From NCBI RefSeq assembly GCF_030411995.1, contig NZ_JASNRC010000005.1, positions 113,451 through 177,450 of the forward strand: a stretch of 64,000 bases of DNA, written 5' to 3'. Shown piece by piece: positions 54,276-62,671 of this stretch; positions within the stretch are counted from its first letter, which is position 1, and every line of letters begins with the position of its first letter. Position numbers and translations under genes: made by a program. This DNA is from Massilia sp. YIM B02769. Lineage in GTDB: Bacteria; Pseudomonadota; Gammaproteobacteria; Burkholderiales; Burkholderiaceae_D. The notes beneath the pieces were generated by a model that was not told where the DNA came from, did not search any database, and saw only the letters and a list, made by a program, of their open reading frames with translations.

Positions 54276-54899
54276 ATGGAAACGGCGCGCTGGTACTACG
54301 ATCTGATTTCGCCTTTCGCCTACCTGCATTTTCATTCGCTGTCGCCGCTGCGCGAACGCATGCGGATCGAGCCGGTGCCGGTGCTGCTCGCGGGGATGCT
54401 GAAGCACTGGGGCACCAAGGGGCCGGCCGAGACGGCGCCCAAGCGGCTGCACACTTACCAGTATTGCGTATGGCAGGCCGGCGTGCAGGGCCTTCCCTTC
54501 CGCATGCCGCCGCGCCATCCCTTCAATCCGCTCGCGGCGCAGCGGCTGATGGTGGCGCTTGATGCGCCGGAGGACGCGATCGGCAAGGCCTTCGGTTTCA
54601 TCTTCGGCGAGGGGCGCGATCCGGAGGTCGAATTCGATGCGCTGGCCGAGAGGCTCGGCGTGCGCGAGCCGGCCGGGCTGATCGGCCGGCCGGAAGTGAA
54701 GCAACAGCTGATCGCGAATACGCAGGAAGCGATCGACGCGGGCGTGTTCGGCGTGCCGAGCCTGCTGCTGCGCGGGCAGGTCTTCTGGGGCAATGACACG
54801 GTCGCGTGGGCGACGCGCTTCCTCGATGAGCCAGGTTTGTTCGCGCGCCCCGAATACACGGCAGTGCGCGCAACCGGCGTGGGTGTTGTCAGGGCTTGA
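54276..54899 (+). CDS. DsbA-family 2-hydroxychromene-2-carboxylate isomerase-like protein
   Basis: This 207-residue thioredoxin-fold protein has WYYDLISPFAYLHF, where a serine replaces the usual DsbA cysteine, as in HCCA isomerases and kappa-class GSTs, and the cis-proline region GVFGVPSLLLRGQVFWGNDTVAW. HCCA isomerase acts in naphthalene breakdown, but no other such genes are here, so the real substrate may be a glutathione conjugate. It is coupled to the acyl-CoA synthetase gene. Confidence 0.88.
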   Translation: METARWYYDLISPFAYLHFHSLSPLRERMRIEPVPVLLAGMLKHWGTKGPAETAPKRLHTYQYCVWQAGVQGLPFRMPPRHPFNPLAAQRLMVALDAPEDAIGKAFGFIFGEGRDPEVEFDALAERLGVREPAGLIGRPEVKQQLIANTQEAIDAGVFGVPSLLLRGQVFWGNDTVAWATRFLDEPGLFARPEYTAVRATGVGVVRA

Positions 54900-54915
54900 A
54901 TCGCATGGTTGCCGA

Positions 54916-55572
54916 CTACGCCCTGCCTGGAACGATCCAGACGCCGATGTGTTCGGCCAGGGCCAGCAAGGCGCCGTAGCACGCCGCGTCGGCGGCAACG
55001 CCGAGCGGCGTCGAAACAGGCGTCAGTACGCCAGCGGGGATGCGGTCGCCGAACAGGACGACGGCCTTGGCGCTGTCGTCCTGGCGCGAGGTCCAGCATA
55101 AACCCTGGATATCCGGCTCCTGCGCGTGGATCGCCTCGGCCCATCGGCGGGTCATCGGGTACTGGTCTTTTTCGGTATCGATCAGCTGGTCGCGGCGTAC
55201 ACCGAGTTTCCTGAGTGCCTTGCTGCTGAAATCAGCGAGAAAGAGGTCGTGGGCGGCTTGCAGCTGGCTACACGTTTGACCAGTCAACTTCGCCTTGTCG
55301 TAAGTCTTGACGCCGGCGACATATGGCACATCGTGGAATACCGTTTCCATGGCGGCGCATTCGAACGAGTCGCCGGCATACAAGGTGGGGATGAGCGCGC
55401 CGGCGGCGTCCTTGATGGGACTGAAGCGCGCATTGCCGCGGATGCCGGGATTGAATACCTCGCCCGGATAATCCTCAAGATGGATGCGATGGAGCACATT
55501 CCCGCTGCGCCAGCGGACCCTGGACACATGCGGCATGGGCGGCGGCGCGATGGCTTTGCCGGCATCAGCCAT
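54916..55572 (-). CDS. RES-domain toxin
   Basis: This 218-residue protein has the RES domain (VSRVRWRSGNVLHRIHLEDYPGEVFNPGIRGNARFSPI, ending with DYPMTRRWAEAIH-like and LCWTSRQDDSAKAVVLFGDR). RES toxins are NAD+-degrading enzymes of type II toxin-antitoxin systems. It is translated from ATG 55570-55572, which overlaps the antitoxin stop by 8 bases. The open frame runs further upstream inside the antitoxin gene but has no RES character there. Confidence 0.9.
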   Translation of the reverse strand: MADAGKAIAPPPMPHVSRVRWRSGNVLHRIHLEDYPGEVFNPGIRGNARFSPIKDAAGALIPTLYAGDSFECAAMETVFHDVPYVAGVKTYDKAKLTGQTCSQLQAAHDLFLADFSSKALRKLGVRRDQLIDTEKDQYPMTRRWAEAIHAQEPDIQGLCWTSRQDDSAKAVVLFGDRIPAGVLTPVSTPLGVAADAACYGALLALAEHIGVWIVPGRA

Positions 55573-56248
55573 GCGCCACGCCTTCCAGCTCGTCCGCGGC
55601 GGCATCGGCAACCCGTTGCGGCGCACTGCGCAGCAGGTCTTGCGGCCTCTGCCCGCCGAGGAAGCTGTTTGGCGACAGGAACCAGTAAGCCAGTCCCCAT
55701 CCATCCTTGCTGTGTTCGAAGATCTGGATGATGTTGGCCAGGGTCTTCAATGGCCGGTAGCCTGCGGCAGGGTCGAGCCCGTAACCTGGAAAATAGTCGA
55801 CGCCATTGTGCGAAATCGTGAAGATGGCTTTCTCGCGTTTCCACTTGCTCGGCTGGGCGCTCGGATTGGAAGAACTGAAGCCGGCTGCGTTGGCGATCTG
55901 GCTCGCCGTCATCCAGTCGCCGCTGGCCAGCACCGCGGCCCGCGCACGGGCTTGCATCTCGGCCTCTTTCAGCACGTTCGGCAGCGGCATCACCTTCGGC
56001 ATCAAGGCCTCGACCACCGCCTTGATCGCCTGCTGCTGCTGGGACTCGATCAGCGACGGCACCAGCTGGGCGATGTTTTGGAGTGTTTGCGCGATCGCAC
56101 CCGCCGACGCCCCACTCCCCCGGGGCAAGACGACGGCCACGACAGGCTCGTTCGGCACCGTCTCCAGCTTCTCTCGCACCTCGCGCCCCAGGCCAGTCAA
56201 GGTCGACCCTTCGGGAAACGCAAGCGGGTAAGCGGCTAGGACACTCAT
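55565..56248 (-). CDS. Xre/MbcA/ParS-type antitoxin, long form
   Basis: This 227-residue protein ends in an MbcA/ParS toxin-binding domain: WFLSPNSFLGGQRPQDLLRSAPQRVADAA. It precedes the RES toxin with an 8-base overlap, the typical antitoxin-first order. The N-terminal part (about 1-95) is a hydrophobic, Gln-rich helical region that I do not recognise, and the middle (about 105-150: GDWMTASQIANAAGFSSSN) looks like a winged HTH. The family is usually about 130-160 residues, so this is a longer variant. Confidence 0.82.
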   Translation of the reverse strand: MSVLAAYPLAFPEGSTLTGLGREVREKLETVPNEPVVAVVLPRGSGASAGAIAQTLQNIAQLVPSLIESQQQQAIKAVVEALMPKVMPLPNVLKEAEMQARARAAVLASGDWMTASQIANAAGFSSSNPSAQPSKWKREKAIFTISHNGVDYFPGYGLDPAAGYRPLKTLANIIQIFEHSKDGWGLAYWFLSPNSFLGGQRPQDLLRSAPQRVADAAADELEGVAHG

Positions 56249-56410
56249 GGCAGCTCCAGATGAGATGAGTTAACGTGATTTCATGGCAACCCAAATAACC
56301 TTACATTGCTAGTAGCGGCATCGTTGCGAACCTGGTAGCAAGCGTTTCCTACGGACGAGCGCCTCGAGAATGTAGCCGGCACACGGGATCAGCCGCAGGC
56401 AGCGGCTTGG

Positions 56411-56878
56411 TTACAGGCCCTGCAAACTGAGTGCCCGCACCGCTCCCCGCAACTGCGCCTGCAACGTCGTCTTCGCGTCCTCGTCCAGGTCGGCAAACAT
56501 CAACTGCTCCAGCTCGGCCACGTGCGCATCGCATTCGTCCAGCGCCGCCTGCCCGGACTCCGTCAAGCCGATCTGGATGATGCGCCCATGTGCCGGATCG
56601 GGCGTGCGCGCGATCCAGCCCTTCGCTTCCATCTGCTTGACCATCTCGTTGGCCGATTGCGGCGAGGTCATCGTGCGTGCCGCAAGCTGGGCGTTCGAGA
56701 GCGAACCGTGCGCGCGGAACACCGACAGCGCCGTGTACTGCGGCACCGACAGCCCGCAGGGCGCCAGGCTGTCGCGCAGACGCTGCTTCAAGATGTGGTC
56801 GAGGCGGCCCACCAGGTAGGCCAGGCTGGTCGGTTTCGAGGTCTTCGGGACGGGCGATAATTTTTTTGCAGTGTTCAT
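56411..56878 (-). CDS. MarR family regulator of the ferulate operon
   Basis: This 155-residue MarR protein has ILKQRLRDSLAPCGLSVPQYTALSVFRAHGSLSNAQLAARTMTSPQSANEMVKQMEAKGWIAR as the winged-HTH unit. It resembles hydroxycinnamate-responsive regulators of the HcaR/FerR type. ATG 56876-56878 is the chosen start; the frame is open far upstream through the divergent operator and hydratase gene, which is not coding. It is divergent from the hydratase/lyase gene at 56969. Confidence 0.88.
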   Translation of the reverse strand: MNTAKKLSPVPKTSKPTSLAYLVGRLDHILKQRLRDSLAPCGLSVPQYTALSVFRAHGSLSNAQLAARTMTSPQSANEMVKQMEAKGWIARTPDPAHGRIIQIGLTESGQAALDECDAHVAELEQLMFADLDEDAKTTLQAQLRGAVRALSLQGL

Positions 56879-56925
56879 AAAAAGGTACTTGTAAAGCCGA
56901 TCAGGCCCGTATAGTATAAGCCACA

Positions 56926-56942
56926 TATCAGGCAGCCTGATA
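56926..56942. promoter_or_regulatory. Palindromic operator of the ferulate operon
   Basis: TATCAGG-CAG-CCTGATA is a perfect 7-bp inverted repeat 27 bases upstream of the hydratase/lyase start, a good size for a MarR dimer. An imperfect copy (CGATCAGGC) lies at 56899-56907. Confidence 0.75.
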
Positions 56943-56968
56943 CAAAATTTACTACGAGGAGACATTGT

Positions 56969-57802
56969 ATGTCCAAATACGAGGCACGCTGGCAAACCGT
57001 CAAAGTGGATGTGGAGAACGGTATCGGCTGGATCACCCTGAACCGTCCGGAGAAGCGCAATGCGATGAGCCCGACGCTGAACCGCGAGATGATCGACGTG
57101 CTCGAAACCCTCGAGCTCGACGACGATGCGCAAGTCATCGTCCTCACCGGCGCCGGCGACGCCTGGACCGCCGGCATGGACCTGAAGGAATACTTCCGCG
57201 AAACCGACGGCAAGCCGGAAATCACCCAGGAACGCATCCGCCGCGACTGCTCGCAGTGGCAGTGGAAACTGCTGCGCATGTACAGCAAGGCGACCATCGC
57301 GATGGTCAACGGCTGGTGCTTCGGCGGCGCGTTTTCTCCGCTGGTCGCCTGCGACCTGGCGATTGCCGCCGACGACGCCGTATTCGGCCTGTCGGAAGTC
57401 AACTGGGGCATCCCGCCGGGCAACCTGGTCAGCAAGGCCGTGGCCGACACCATGGGTCACCGCAACGCCCTGCACTACATCATGACCGGCGACACCTTCA
57501 CCGGCAAGGAAGCGGCGAGCATGGGCCTGGTCAACAAGAGCGTGCCGAAGGAGCAGCTGCGCGAGGCCGTGATCGAACTGGCCGGCAAGCTGCTGGAAAA
57601 GAACCCGGTGGTGCTGCGCTACGCCAAGATCGGCTTCAAGCGCGCCCGCGAACTGACCTGGGAACAAGGCGAAGACTACCTGTACGCCAAGACCGACCAG
57701 TCGAATTACCGCGACCCGGAAAAAGGCCGCAAGGAAGGCCTCAAGCAGTTCCTGGACGACAAGACCATCAAGCCGGGCTTGCAGACCTATAAACGGGGCT
57801 AA
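56969..57802 (+). CDS. ech: Feruloyl-CoA hydratase/lyase
   Basis: This 277-residue crotonase-fold enzyme matches hydroxycinnamoyl-CoA hydratase-lyase at all its known special positions: Tyr75, Ser123, Glu143 and Tyr239 fall exactly there when counted from Met1. It hydrates feruloyl-CoA and cleaves it to vanillin and acetyl-CoA. Gly-rich oxyanion-hole parts are VNGWCFGGAFSP and LTGAGDAWTAGMDLKEY. It is divergent from a MarR gene with a shared operator and begins an operon with vdh, fcs, a receptor and an esterase. Confidence 0.96.
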   Translation: MSKYEARWQTVKVDVENGIGWITLNRPEKRNAMSPTLNREMIDVLETLELDDDAQVIVLTGAGDAWTAGMDLKEYFRETDGKPEITQERIRRDCSQWQWKLLRMYSKATIAMVNGWCFGGAFSPLVACDLAIAADDAVFGLSEVNWGIPPGNLVSKAVADTMGHRNALHYIMTGDTFTGKEAASMGLVNKSVPKEQLREAVIELAGKLLEKNPVVLRYAKIGFKRARELTWEQGEDYLYAKTDQSNYRDPEKGRKEGLKQFLDDKTIKPGLQTYKRG

Positions 57803-57855
57803 TAAATATAACTGCGTATTAAGAGCAAAACAATAATAATGGCGGCAGCCACTCT

Positions 57856-57973
57856 GAGAGCGTGTGAAAAAGCGTCAGGGCAAGGGATGCGGCCACCCGA
57901 CGCATCGTCGAAGACAGTACGAGTGTACGGCGAGACGATGCAACGCAGCCATGGCGATTTTTCACACGCTCTC
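57856..57973. repeat. 118-bp nested inverted-repeat element inside the ferulate operon
   Basis: Perfect 16-bp arms GAGAGCGTGTGAAAAA (57856-57871) and TTTTTCACACGCTCTC (57958-57973) enclose a second perfect pair GCATCGTC (57902-57909) and GACGATGC (57934-57941). The element fills most of the 212-base gap between ech and vdh. It is unlike the GTAGGG family. Confidence 0.85.
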
Positions 57974-58014
57974 CGCAGCGGCCGCCTTCTATCCGATAAC
58001 AGAGGAGACCTCTG

Positions 58015-59460
58015 ATGTTCCAGACCGATCTGCTGATCAACGGCGAGTCGCGCCCCGCCTCGAATGGCGCCAGCTTCGAACGCCACAATCCCGCCACCGG
58101 CGAAATCGCCACCCGCGCCCCGGCCGCCACGCTCGACGACGTCGACGCCGCCGTCGCCGCTGCCCAAGCCGCCTTCCCTGCCTGGTCGGCCATGCAACCG
58201 GGCGCCCGCCGCGCCCTGCTCCTGAAAGCCGCCGACAAGATGGAAGCCCTGCGCGGCCAGTTCGTCGAAGCCGCGGTCGAAGAAGCCGGCGGCGCGCCGG
58301 TGTGGTACCAGTTCAACGTCACCCTGGCCGCCAACATGCTTCGCGAAGCGGCGTCGATGACCACCCAGATCGCCGGCGAAGTCATCCCGTCCGACGTGCC
58401 GGGCTCGCTCGCCATGGGCGTGCGCCAGGCCTGCGGCGTGGTGGTCGGCATCGCCCCGTGGAATGCGCCGGTGATCCTCGGCACGCGCGCGGTGGCCATG
58501 CCGCTCGCCTGCGGCAATACCGTGATCCTGAAAGCCTCGGAACTGTGCCCGGCCCTGCACCGCCTGATCGGCCAGGTGTTCGTCGACGCCGGCTTCCCGC
58601 CGGGCGTGATCAACGTCATCACGAACGCGCCGGACGACGCGCCGGCCATCGTCGAGCGCCTGATCGCCGCACCGGCCGTGCGCCGCGTGAACTTCACCGG
58701 TTCGACCAAGGTCGGCCGCATCATTGCGCAGACCGCCGCAAAATACCTGAAGCCGGTGCTGCTGGAACTGGGCGGCAAGAACCCGGTCGTGGTGCTGGAC
58801 GACGCCGACCTCGACGCCGCCGTCGAAGCCGCCGCCTTCTCCGCCTTCTTCAACCAGGGCCAGATCTGCATGTCGGCCGACCGCATCCTGGTCGATAGCA
58901 AAGTGGCCGATGCCTTCGTCGAGAAGCTGGCAGTGAAGACCGCCACCCTGAAGGCGGCCCGCTCCGACGCGCCGCTGGCCGGCATGGTCGACCCGGCGGC
59001 GGCCCTGCGCGTGGACGCCATGCTGCAGGACGCGCGCGCGCGCGGCGCCAAGGTCACGCAATCCGGCGAAGGCGTCGAGGGCAACATCATGCAGCCGGCC
59101 ATCGTCGACAAGGTCACGCCGGAGATGCTGGTCTACCAGGAAGAATCCTTCGGCCCGATCGTCTCGGTGCTGCGCTTCGACAGCGACGAGGAAGCGATCC
59201 GCCTCGCCAACGACAGCGAATACGGCCTGTCCTCGGCCGTGTTCAGCCGCGACATCGGCCGCGCCATGGCGGTGGCCCAGCGCATCGAATCGGGCATCTG
59301 CCACATCAACGGCCCGACCGTGCACGACGAGGCGCAGATGCCCTTCGGCGGCGTGAAGGGCAGCGGCTACGGGCGCTTCGGCGGCAAGGCGGCGATTGCC
59401 GAGTTCACCGACCTGCGCTGGATCACGGTCCAGACCACCCCGCGTCACTTCCCGATCTGA
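58015..59460 (+). CDS. vdh: Vanillin dehydrogenase
   Basis: This 481-residue aldehyde dehydrogenase has the catalytic Glu251 (LLELGGKNPV) and Cys285 (NQGQICMSADR), and the coenzyme motif FTGSTKVGR. It oxidises vanillin to vanillate with NAD+. Context between ech and fcs fixes the assignment, and the length equals that of Pseudomonas Vdh. The ATG at 58015 follows AGAGGAGA (58000-58007). An inverted-repeat element lies just upstream. Confidence 0.94.
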   Translation: MFQTDLLINGESRPASNGASFERHNPATGEIATRAPAATLDDVDAAVAAAQAAFPAWSAMQPGARRALLLKAADKMEALRGQFVEAAVEEAGGAPVWYQFNVTLAANMLREAASMTTQIAGEVIPSDVPGSLAMGVRQACGVVVGIAPWNAPVILGTRAVAMPLACGNTVILKASELCPALHRLIGQVFVDAGFPPGVINVITNAPDDAPAIVERLIAAPAVRRVNFTGSTKVGRIIAQTAAKYLKPVLLELGGKNPVVVLDDADLDAAVEAAAFSAFFNQGQICMSADRILVDSKVADAFVEKLAVKTATLKAARSDAPLAGMVDPAAALRVDAMLQDARARGAKVTQSGEGVEGNIMQPAIVDKVTPEMLVYQEESFGPIVSVLRFDSDEEAIRLANDSEYGLSSAVFSRDIGRAMAVAQRIESGICHINGPTVHDEAQMPFGGVKGSGYGRFGGKAAIAEFTDLRWITVQTTPRHFPI

Positions 59461-59472
59461 GCGGAGGCCGCC

Positions 59473-61338
59473 ATGACCCAATCGACGATTGAGGAAGGCG
59501 GCAGCGGTAGCGTAAAAAGGCGTCAAGTCGAACTCGGGCACCCCGAGGTCGCAGCGTACCAGGTGGATGGCGCCTGGCACGTGGACGCCGTCACGCCGCT
59601 GCAACCCGTGCCCGCGCGCTTCACCGACCGCCTGGTCGAGGGCGCCCGGAATCACCCCGAGCGCACCCTGGTGGCGCGCCGCGGACTGGACGGCGAATGG
59701 ATCCGCCTGTCGTATGCCCAGGTGCTGGAGAGCGCCCGCAGCATCGGCCAGGCCCTGCTCGACCGCGATTTATCCAGCGAGCGCCCGCTGGTGATCCTGT
59801 CCGGGAACGACCTCGAACACTTCCAGTTGGCCCTGGGCGCGATGTACGCCGGCGTGCCCTATTCTCCGCTGTCGCCGGCCTACTCGCTGGTGGCCACCGA
59901 CCCGGCCAAGCTGCGCGACCTGATCGAGCAGCTGACGCCCGGCGCCATCTACGCCTCCGACGGCGCAGCGTATGCGCGCGCCATCGACGCCGTGCTGCCG
60001 GACGGCGTGGAACTGATCCTGGCCCACGGCGACGTGCCCGGACGCCCTGCGACGCGCTTCGCTGCCATGCTCGCCACCGAGCCGACGACGGTCGACGCCC
60101 GCAACGCCGACGTCGGTCCGCAGACGATCGCCAAGTTCCTGTTCACCTCCGGCTCGACCAAGAAGCCGAAGGCCGTGATCACCACACACGGCATGTTGTG
60201 CAGTAACCAGCAGATGCTGCTGCAGACCTTCCCCTTCCTGGGCATGGACCCGCCGGTGCTGCTCGACTGGCTGCCCTGGAACCATACCTTCGGCGGCAGC
60301 CACAACGTCGGCATCGTACTGTATAACGGCGGCACGCTGTACATCGACGACGGCCGCGCCACCCGCCGCGAGTTCGAAGGCACGCTGCGCAACCTGCGTG
60401 AGATCGCGCCGACCGTCTACTTCAACATCCCGGCCGGCTGGGAGATGCTGGCCGAGGCGCTGGAAGCCGACGACGCCCTCGCCGCCAACTTCTTCTCGCG
60501 CGTGAAACTGTTCTTCTGCGCCGGCGCCGGCCTGTCTCAGGCCTGCTGGGACCATCTCGACCGCGTAGCCCTGCAGCGCGCCGGCGAAACCATCCGCATC
60601 ATGACCGGCCTCGGGATGACCGAGACCTCGCCGTCCTGCACCTTCGGCACCGGCCCCATCGTCAAGGCGGGGTATGTCGGCGTGCCGGCGCCGGGTTGCA
60701 AGGTCAAGCTGGTGCCGGTCGGCGACAAGCTGGAAGCGCGCTTCCACGGCCCCCATGTCACGCCCGGCTACTGGCGCGCGCCGCACCTCACGGCCGAGGC
60801 CTTCGACGACGACGGCTATTACTGCACCGGCGACGCCCTGCGTTTCTTCGACCCCGCCCAGCCGGCGCTCGGCTTCATGTTCGACGGCCGCATCGCCGAG
60901 GACTTCAAGCTCAGCTCCGGCACCTTTGTCAGCGTCGGCCCGCTGCGGGCGCGCGTCATCAGCCAGGGCGCGCCGTATGTGCAGGACGCGGTGGTCACGG
61001 GCATCAACCGCAGCGCCATCGGCCTGATGGTGTTCCCGCGCATGGACCACTGCTGCGAACTGGCCGGGCTGCCTGCCGGTTCGCCGGCAGAAGACATCCT
61101 CGCGCACGCAACGGTACGCGCCCACTTCAAGACCCTGCTGGACAGGCTGAACGTCGGCGCCAGCGGTTCCTCGATGCGCATTGACCGCCTGCTCCTGCTG
61201 GCCGAGCCGCCGTCGATCGACCACCGCGAGCTGACCGACAAGGGATCGATCAACCAGGCGGCGGTGCTGAACCGGCGCGCGGCACTGGTCGAGGCGCTGT
61301 ACGACGGTACGGATTCGAGCACGATAGTTGCGGCATAA
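59473..61338 (+). CDS. fcs: Feruloyl-CoA synthase
   Basis: This 621-residue ATP-dependent CoA ligase has LFTSGSTKKPKAVITTHGML (P-loop), TGLGMTETSPSC and YYCTGDALRFFD, and a long N-terminal domain. It activates ferulate (and probably coumarate or caffeate) to the CoA thioester, the first step of the pathway. The length of over 600 residues and LPWNHTFGGSHN, ERTLVARRG stretches agree with Fcs, not with shorter fatty-acid ligases. It follows vdh by 12 bases. Confidence 0.94.
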   Translation: MTQSTIEEGGSGSVKRRQVELGHPEVAAYQVDGAWHVDAVTPLQPVPARFTDRLVEGARNHPERTLVARRGLDGEWIRLSYAQVLESARSIGQALLDRDLSSERPLVILSGNDLEHFQLALGAMYAGVPYSPLSPAYSLVATDPAKLRDLIEQLTPGAIYASDGAAYARAIDAVLPDGVELILAHGDVPGRPATRFAAMLATEPTTVDARNADVGPQTIAKFLFTSGSTKKPKAVITTHGMLCSNQQMLLQTFPFLGMDPPVLLDWLPWNHTFGGSHNVGIVLYNGGTLYIDDGRATRREFEGTLRNLREIAPTVYFNIPAGWEMLAEALEADDALAANFFSRVKLFFCAGAGLSQACWDHLDRVALQRAGETIRIMTGLGMTETSPSCTFGTGPIVKAGYVGVPAPGCKVKLVPVGDKLEARFHGPHVTPGYWRAPHLTAEAFDDDGYYCTGDALRFFDPAQPALGFMFDGRIAEDFKLSSGTFVSVGPLRARVISQGAPYVQDAVVTGINRSAIGLMVFPRMDHCCELAGLPAGSPAEDILAHATVRAHFKTLLDRLNVGASGSSMRIDRLLLLAEPPSIDHRELTDKGSINQAAVLNRRAALVEALYDGTDSSTIVAA

Positions 61339-61391
61339 AGACAGGCATGCATCACGACAGAAGTACATAACTACGACAAACTGGAGACGAC

Positions 61392-62558
61392 ATGAAACTG
61401 AACACCCTGGCTTGCATCGGTTTGGCATTCTCTTTCGCGGGCGGCAACGCCTACGCCCAGGACGACACCATCAAGATCGGCGTCATCGCCGCCCTGACCG
61501 GACCGTTCGTCAACATCGGCAAGCCGTTCGAGGACGGCATCAAGACCTACATGAAGCAGCACGGCGACACGGTGGCCGGCAAGAAGGTGCAGATCATCTA
61601 CCGCGACGACGGCGGCAGCAACGTCGAGCTGTCCAAGCGCGCCGCGCAGGAGCTGATCGGGCGCGAGAAGGTCAACTTCCTGATCGGCTTTTCGCTGACC
61701 CCGAGCGCGCTGGCCGTGGCGCCGGTGGCCACCCAGGGCAAGACCCCGATGATCGTCATGAACGCCGTCACCACCGGCATCACGGCCAAGTCGCCCTACA
61801 TGCTGCGCACCTCGATGACGATGCAGCAGATGACCGAACCCTTCGGCACCTGGACCGCGAAGAACAAGATCAGCAACGTGTACTCGCTGGTCACCGACTA
61901 CAGCACCGGCCACGACGCCGAGGCCAAGTTCGCCAAGGGCCTGCAGGAAGGCGGCGGCAAGATCGTCGGCTCCTCGCGCGTGCCGCTGGCCAACCCGGAC
62001 TATTCGCCCTTCGTGCAGCGCGTGAAGGACCAGAAGCCGGACGCCCTGTTCTTCTTCGCCCCTGGCGCGGAAGACGGCGCCGGCCTGCTGAAAGCCTTCA
62101 GCGACAAGGGCCTGGACAAGGCCGGCATCAAGTTCCTGGGCGTGGGCGACATGACCAGCGATTCGCCGACCCTGGAAGCGCTGGGCGAGCGCGCGCTGGG
62201 CGCCGTCACGGTGCTGAACTATTCCACGGCGCTCGACAACGAGGCGAACAAGACCTTCCTCAAGGCCTATGCCGAGGCGAACCCGAACCGTCCGGCGCCT
62301 ACTTTTGTTACCGTCGCCGCCTATGACACCATGGGCATGATCTACGAGACCGTGCGCAAGCTGAACGGCAAGGTCACCGGCGACGCCGCCGTCAAGACCC
62401 TGAGCGGCATGAAGTGGAACAGCCCGCGCGGCCCGATCAGCATCGATCCGAAAACGCGCGACATCGTACAGAACATGTACATCCGCGAAGTCAAGAAAGT
62501 CAACGGCAAGCTGGTGAACCAGCCGATCGGCGTCCTCAAGGACGTGATGCCCGACTAA
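61392..62558 (+). CDS. LIV-type ABC transporter substrate-binding protein (third, ferulate operon)
   Basis: This 388-residue receptor has a signal peptide (MKLNTLACIGLAFSFAGGNAYA) and the type I fold (VGVIAALTGPFVNIGKPFEDG, NAVTTGITAKSPYML, TDYSTGHDAEAKF). It shares the C-terminal TRDIVQNMYIREVKKVNG with the receptors at 36083 and 45882. Its place behind fcs suggests ferulate or a related hydroxycinnamate as ligand; not proven. No permease is near it. It follows fcs by 53 bases with its own GGAGA site. Confidence 0.9.
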   Translation: MKLNTLACIGLAFSFAGGNAYAQDDTIKIGVIAALTGPFVNIGKPFEDGIKTYMKQHGDTVAGKKVQIIYRDDGGSNVELSKRAAQELIGREKVNFLIGFSLTPSALAVAPVATQGKTPMIVMNAVTTGITAKSPYMLRTSMTMQQMTEPFGTWTAKNKISNVYSLVTDYSTGHDAEAKFAKGLQEGGGKIVGSSRVPLANPDYSPFVQRVKDQKPDALFFFAPGAEDGAGLLKAFSDKGLDKAGIKFLGVGDMTSDSPTLEALGERALGAVTVLNYSTALDNEANKTFLKAYAEANPNRPAPTFVTVAAYDTMGMIYETVRKLNGKVTGDAAVKTLSGMKWNSPRGPISIDPKTRDIVQNMYIREVKKVNGKLVNQPIGVLKDVMPD

Positions 62559-62671
62559 TCAGCCTTCTCCCCGCAGTGCAGGTCCGCCGCAGCCCCGTCA
62601 AAGGGCTGCGCGGACCGGTTCGTCCCGACGTTTTGCAAATCCAACCGGTTTCACGACAGGAGACAACACGC

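Noticed and set aside
54276-54899. Naphthalene degradation gene
   Set aside because: The isomerase family is used in naphthalene breakdown, but no dioxygenase or other nah-type gene accompanies it.
56878-57667. Extension of the MarR protein upstream to a 418-residue protein
   Set aside because: The extension is antisense to the hydratase/lyase gene and crosses the operator; the MarR domain starts at the ATG of 56878.
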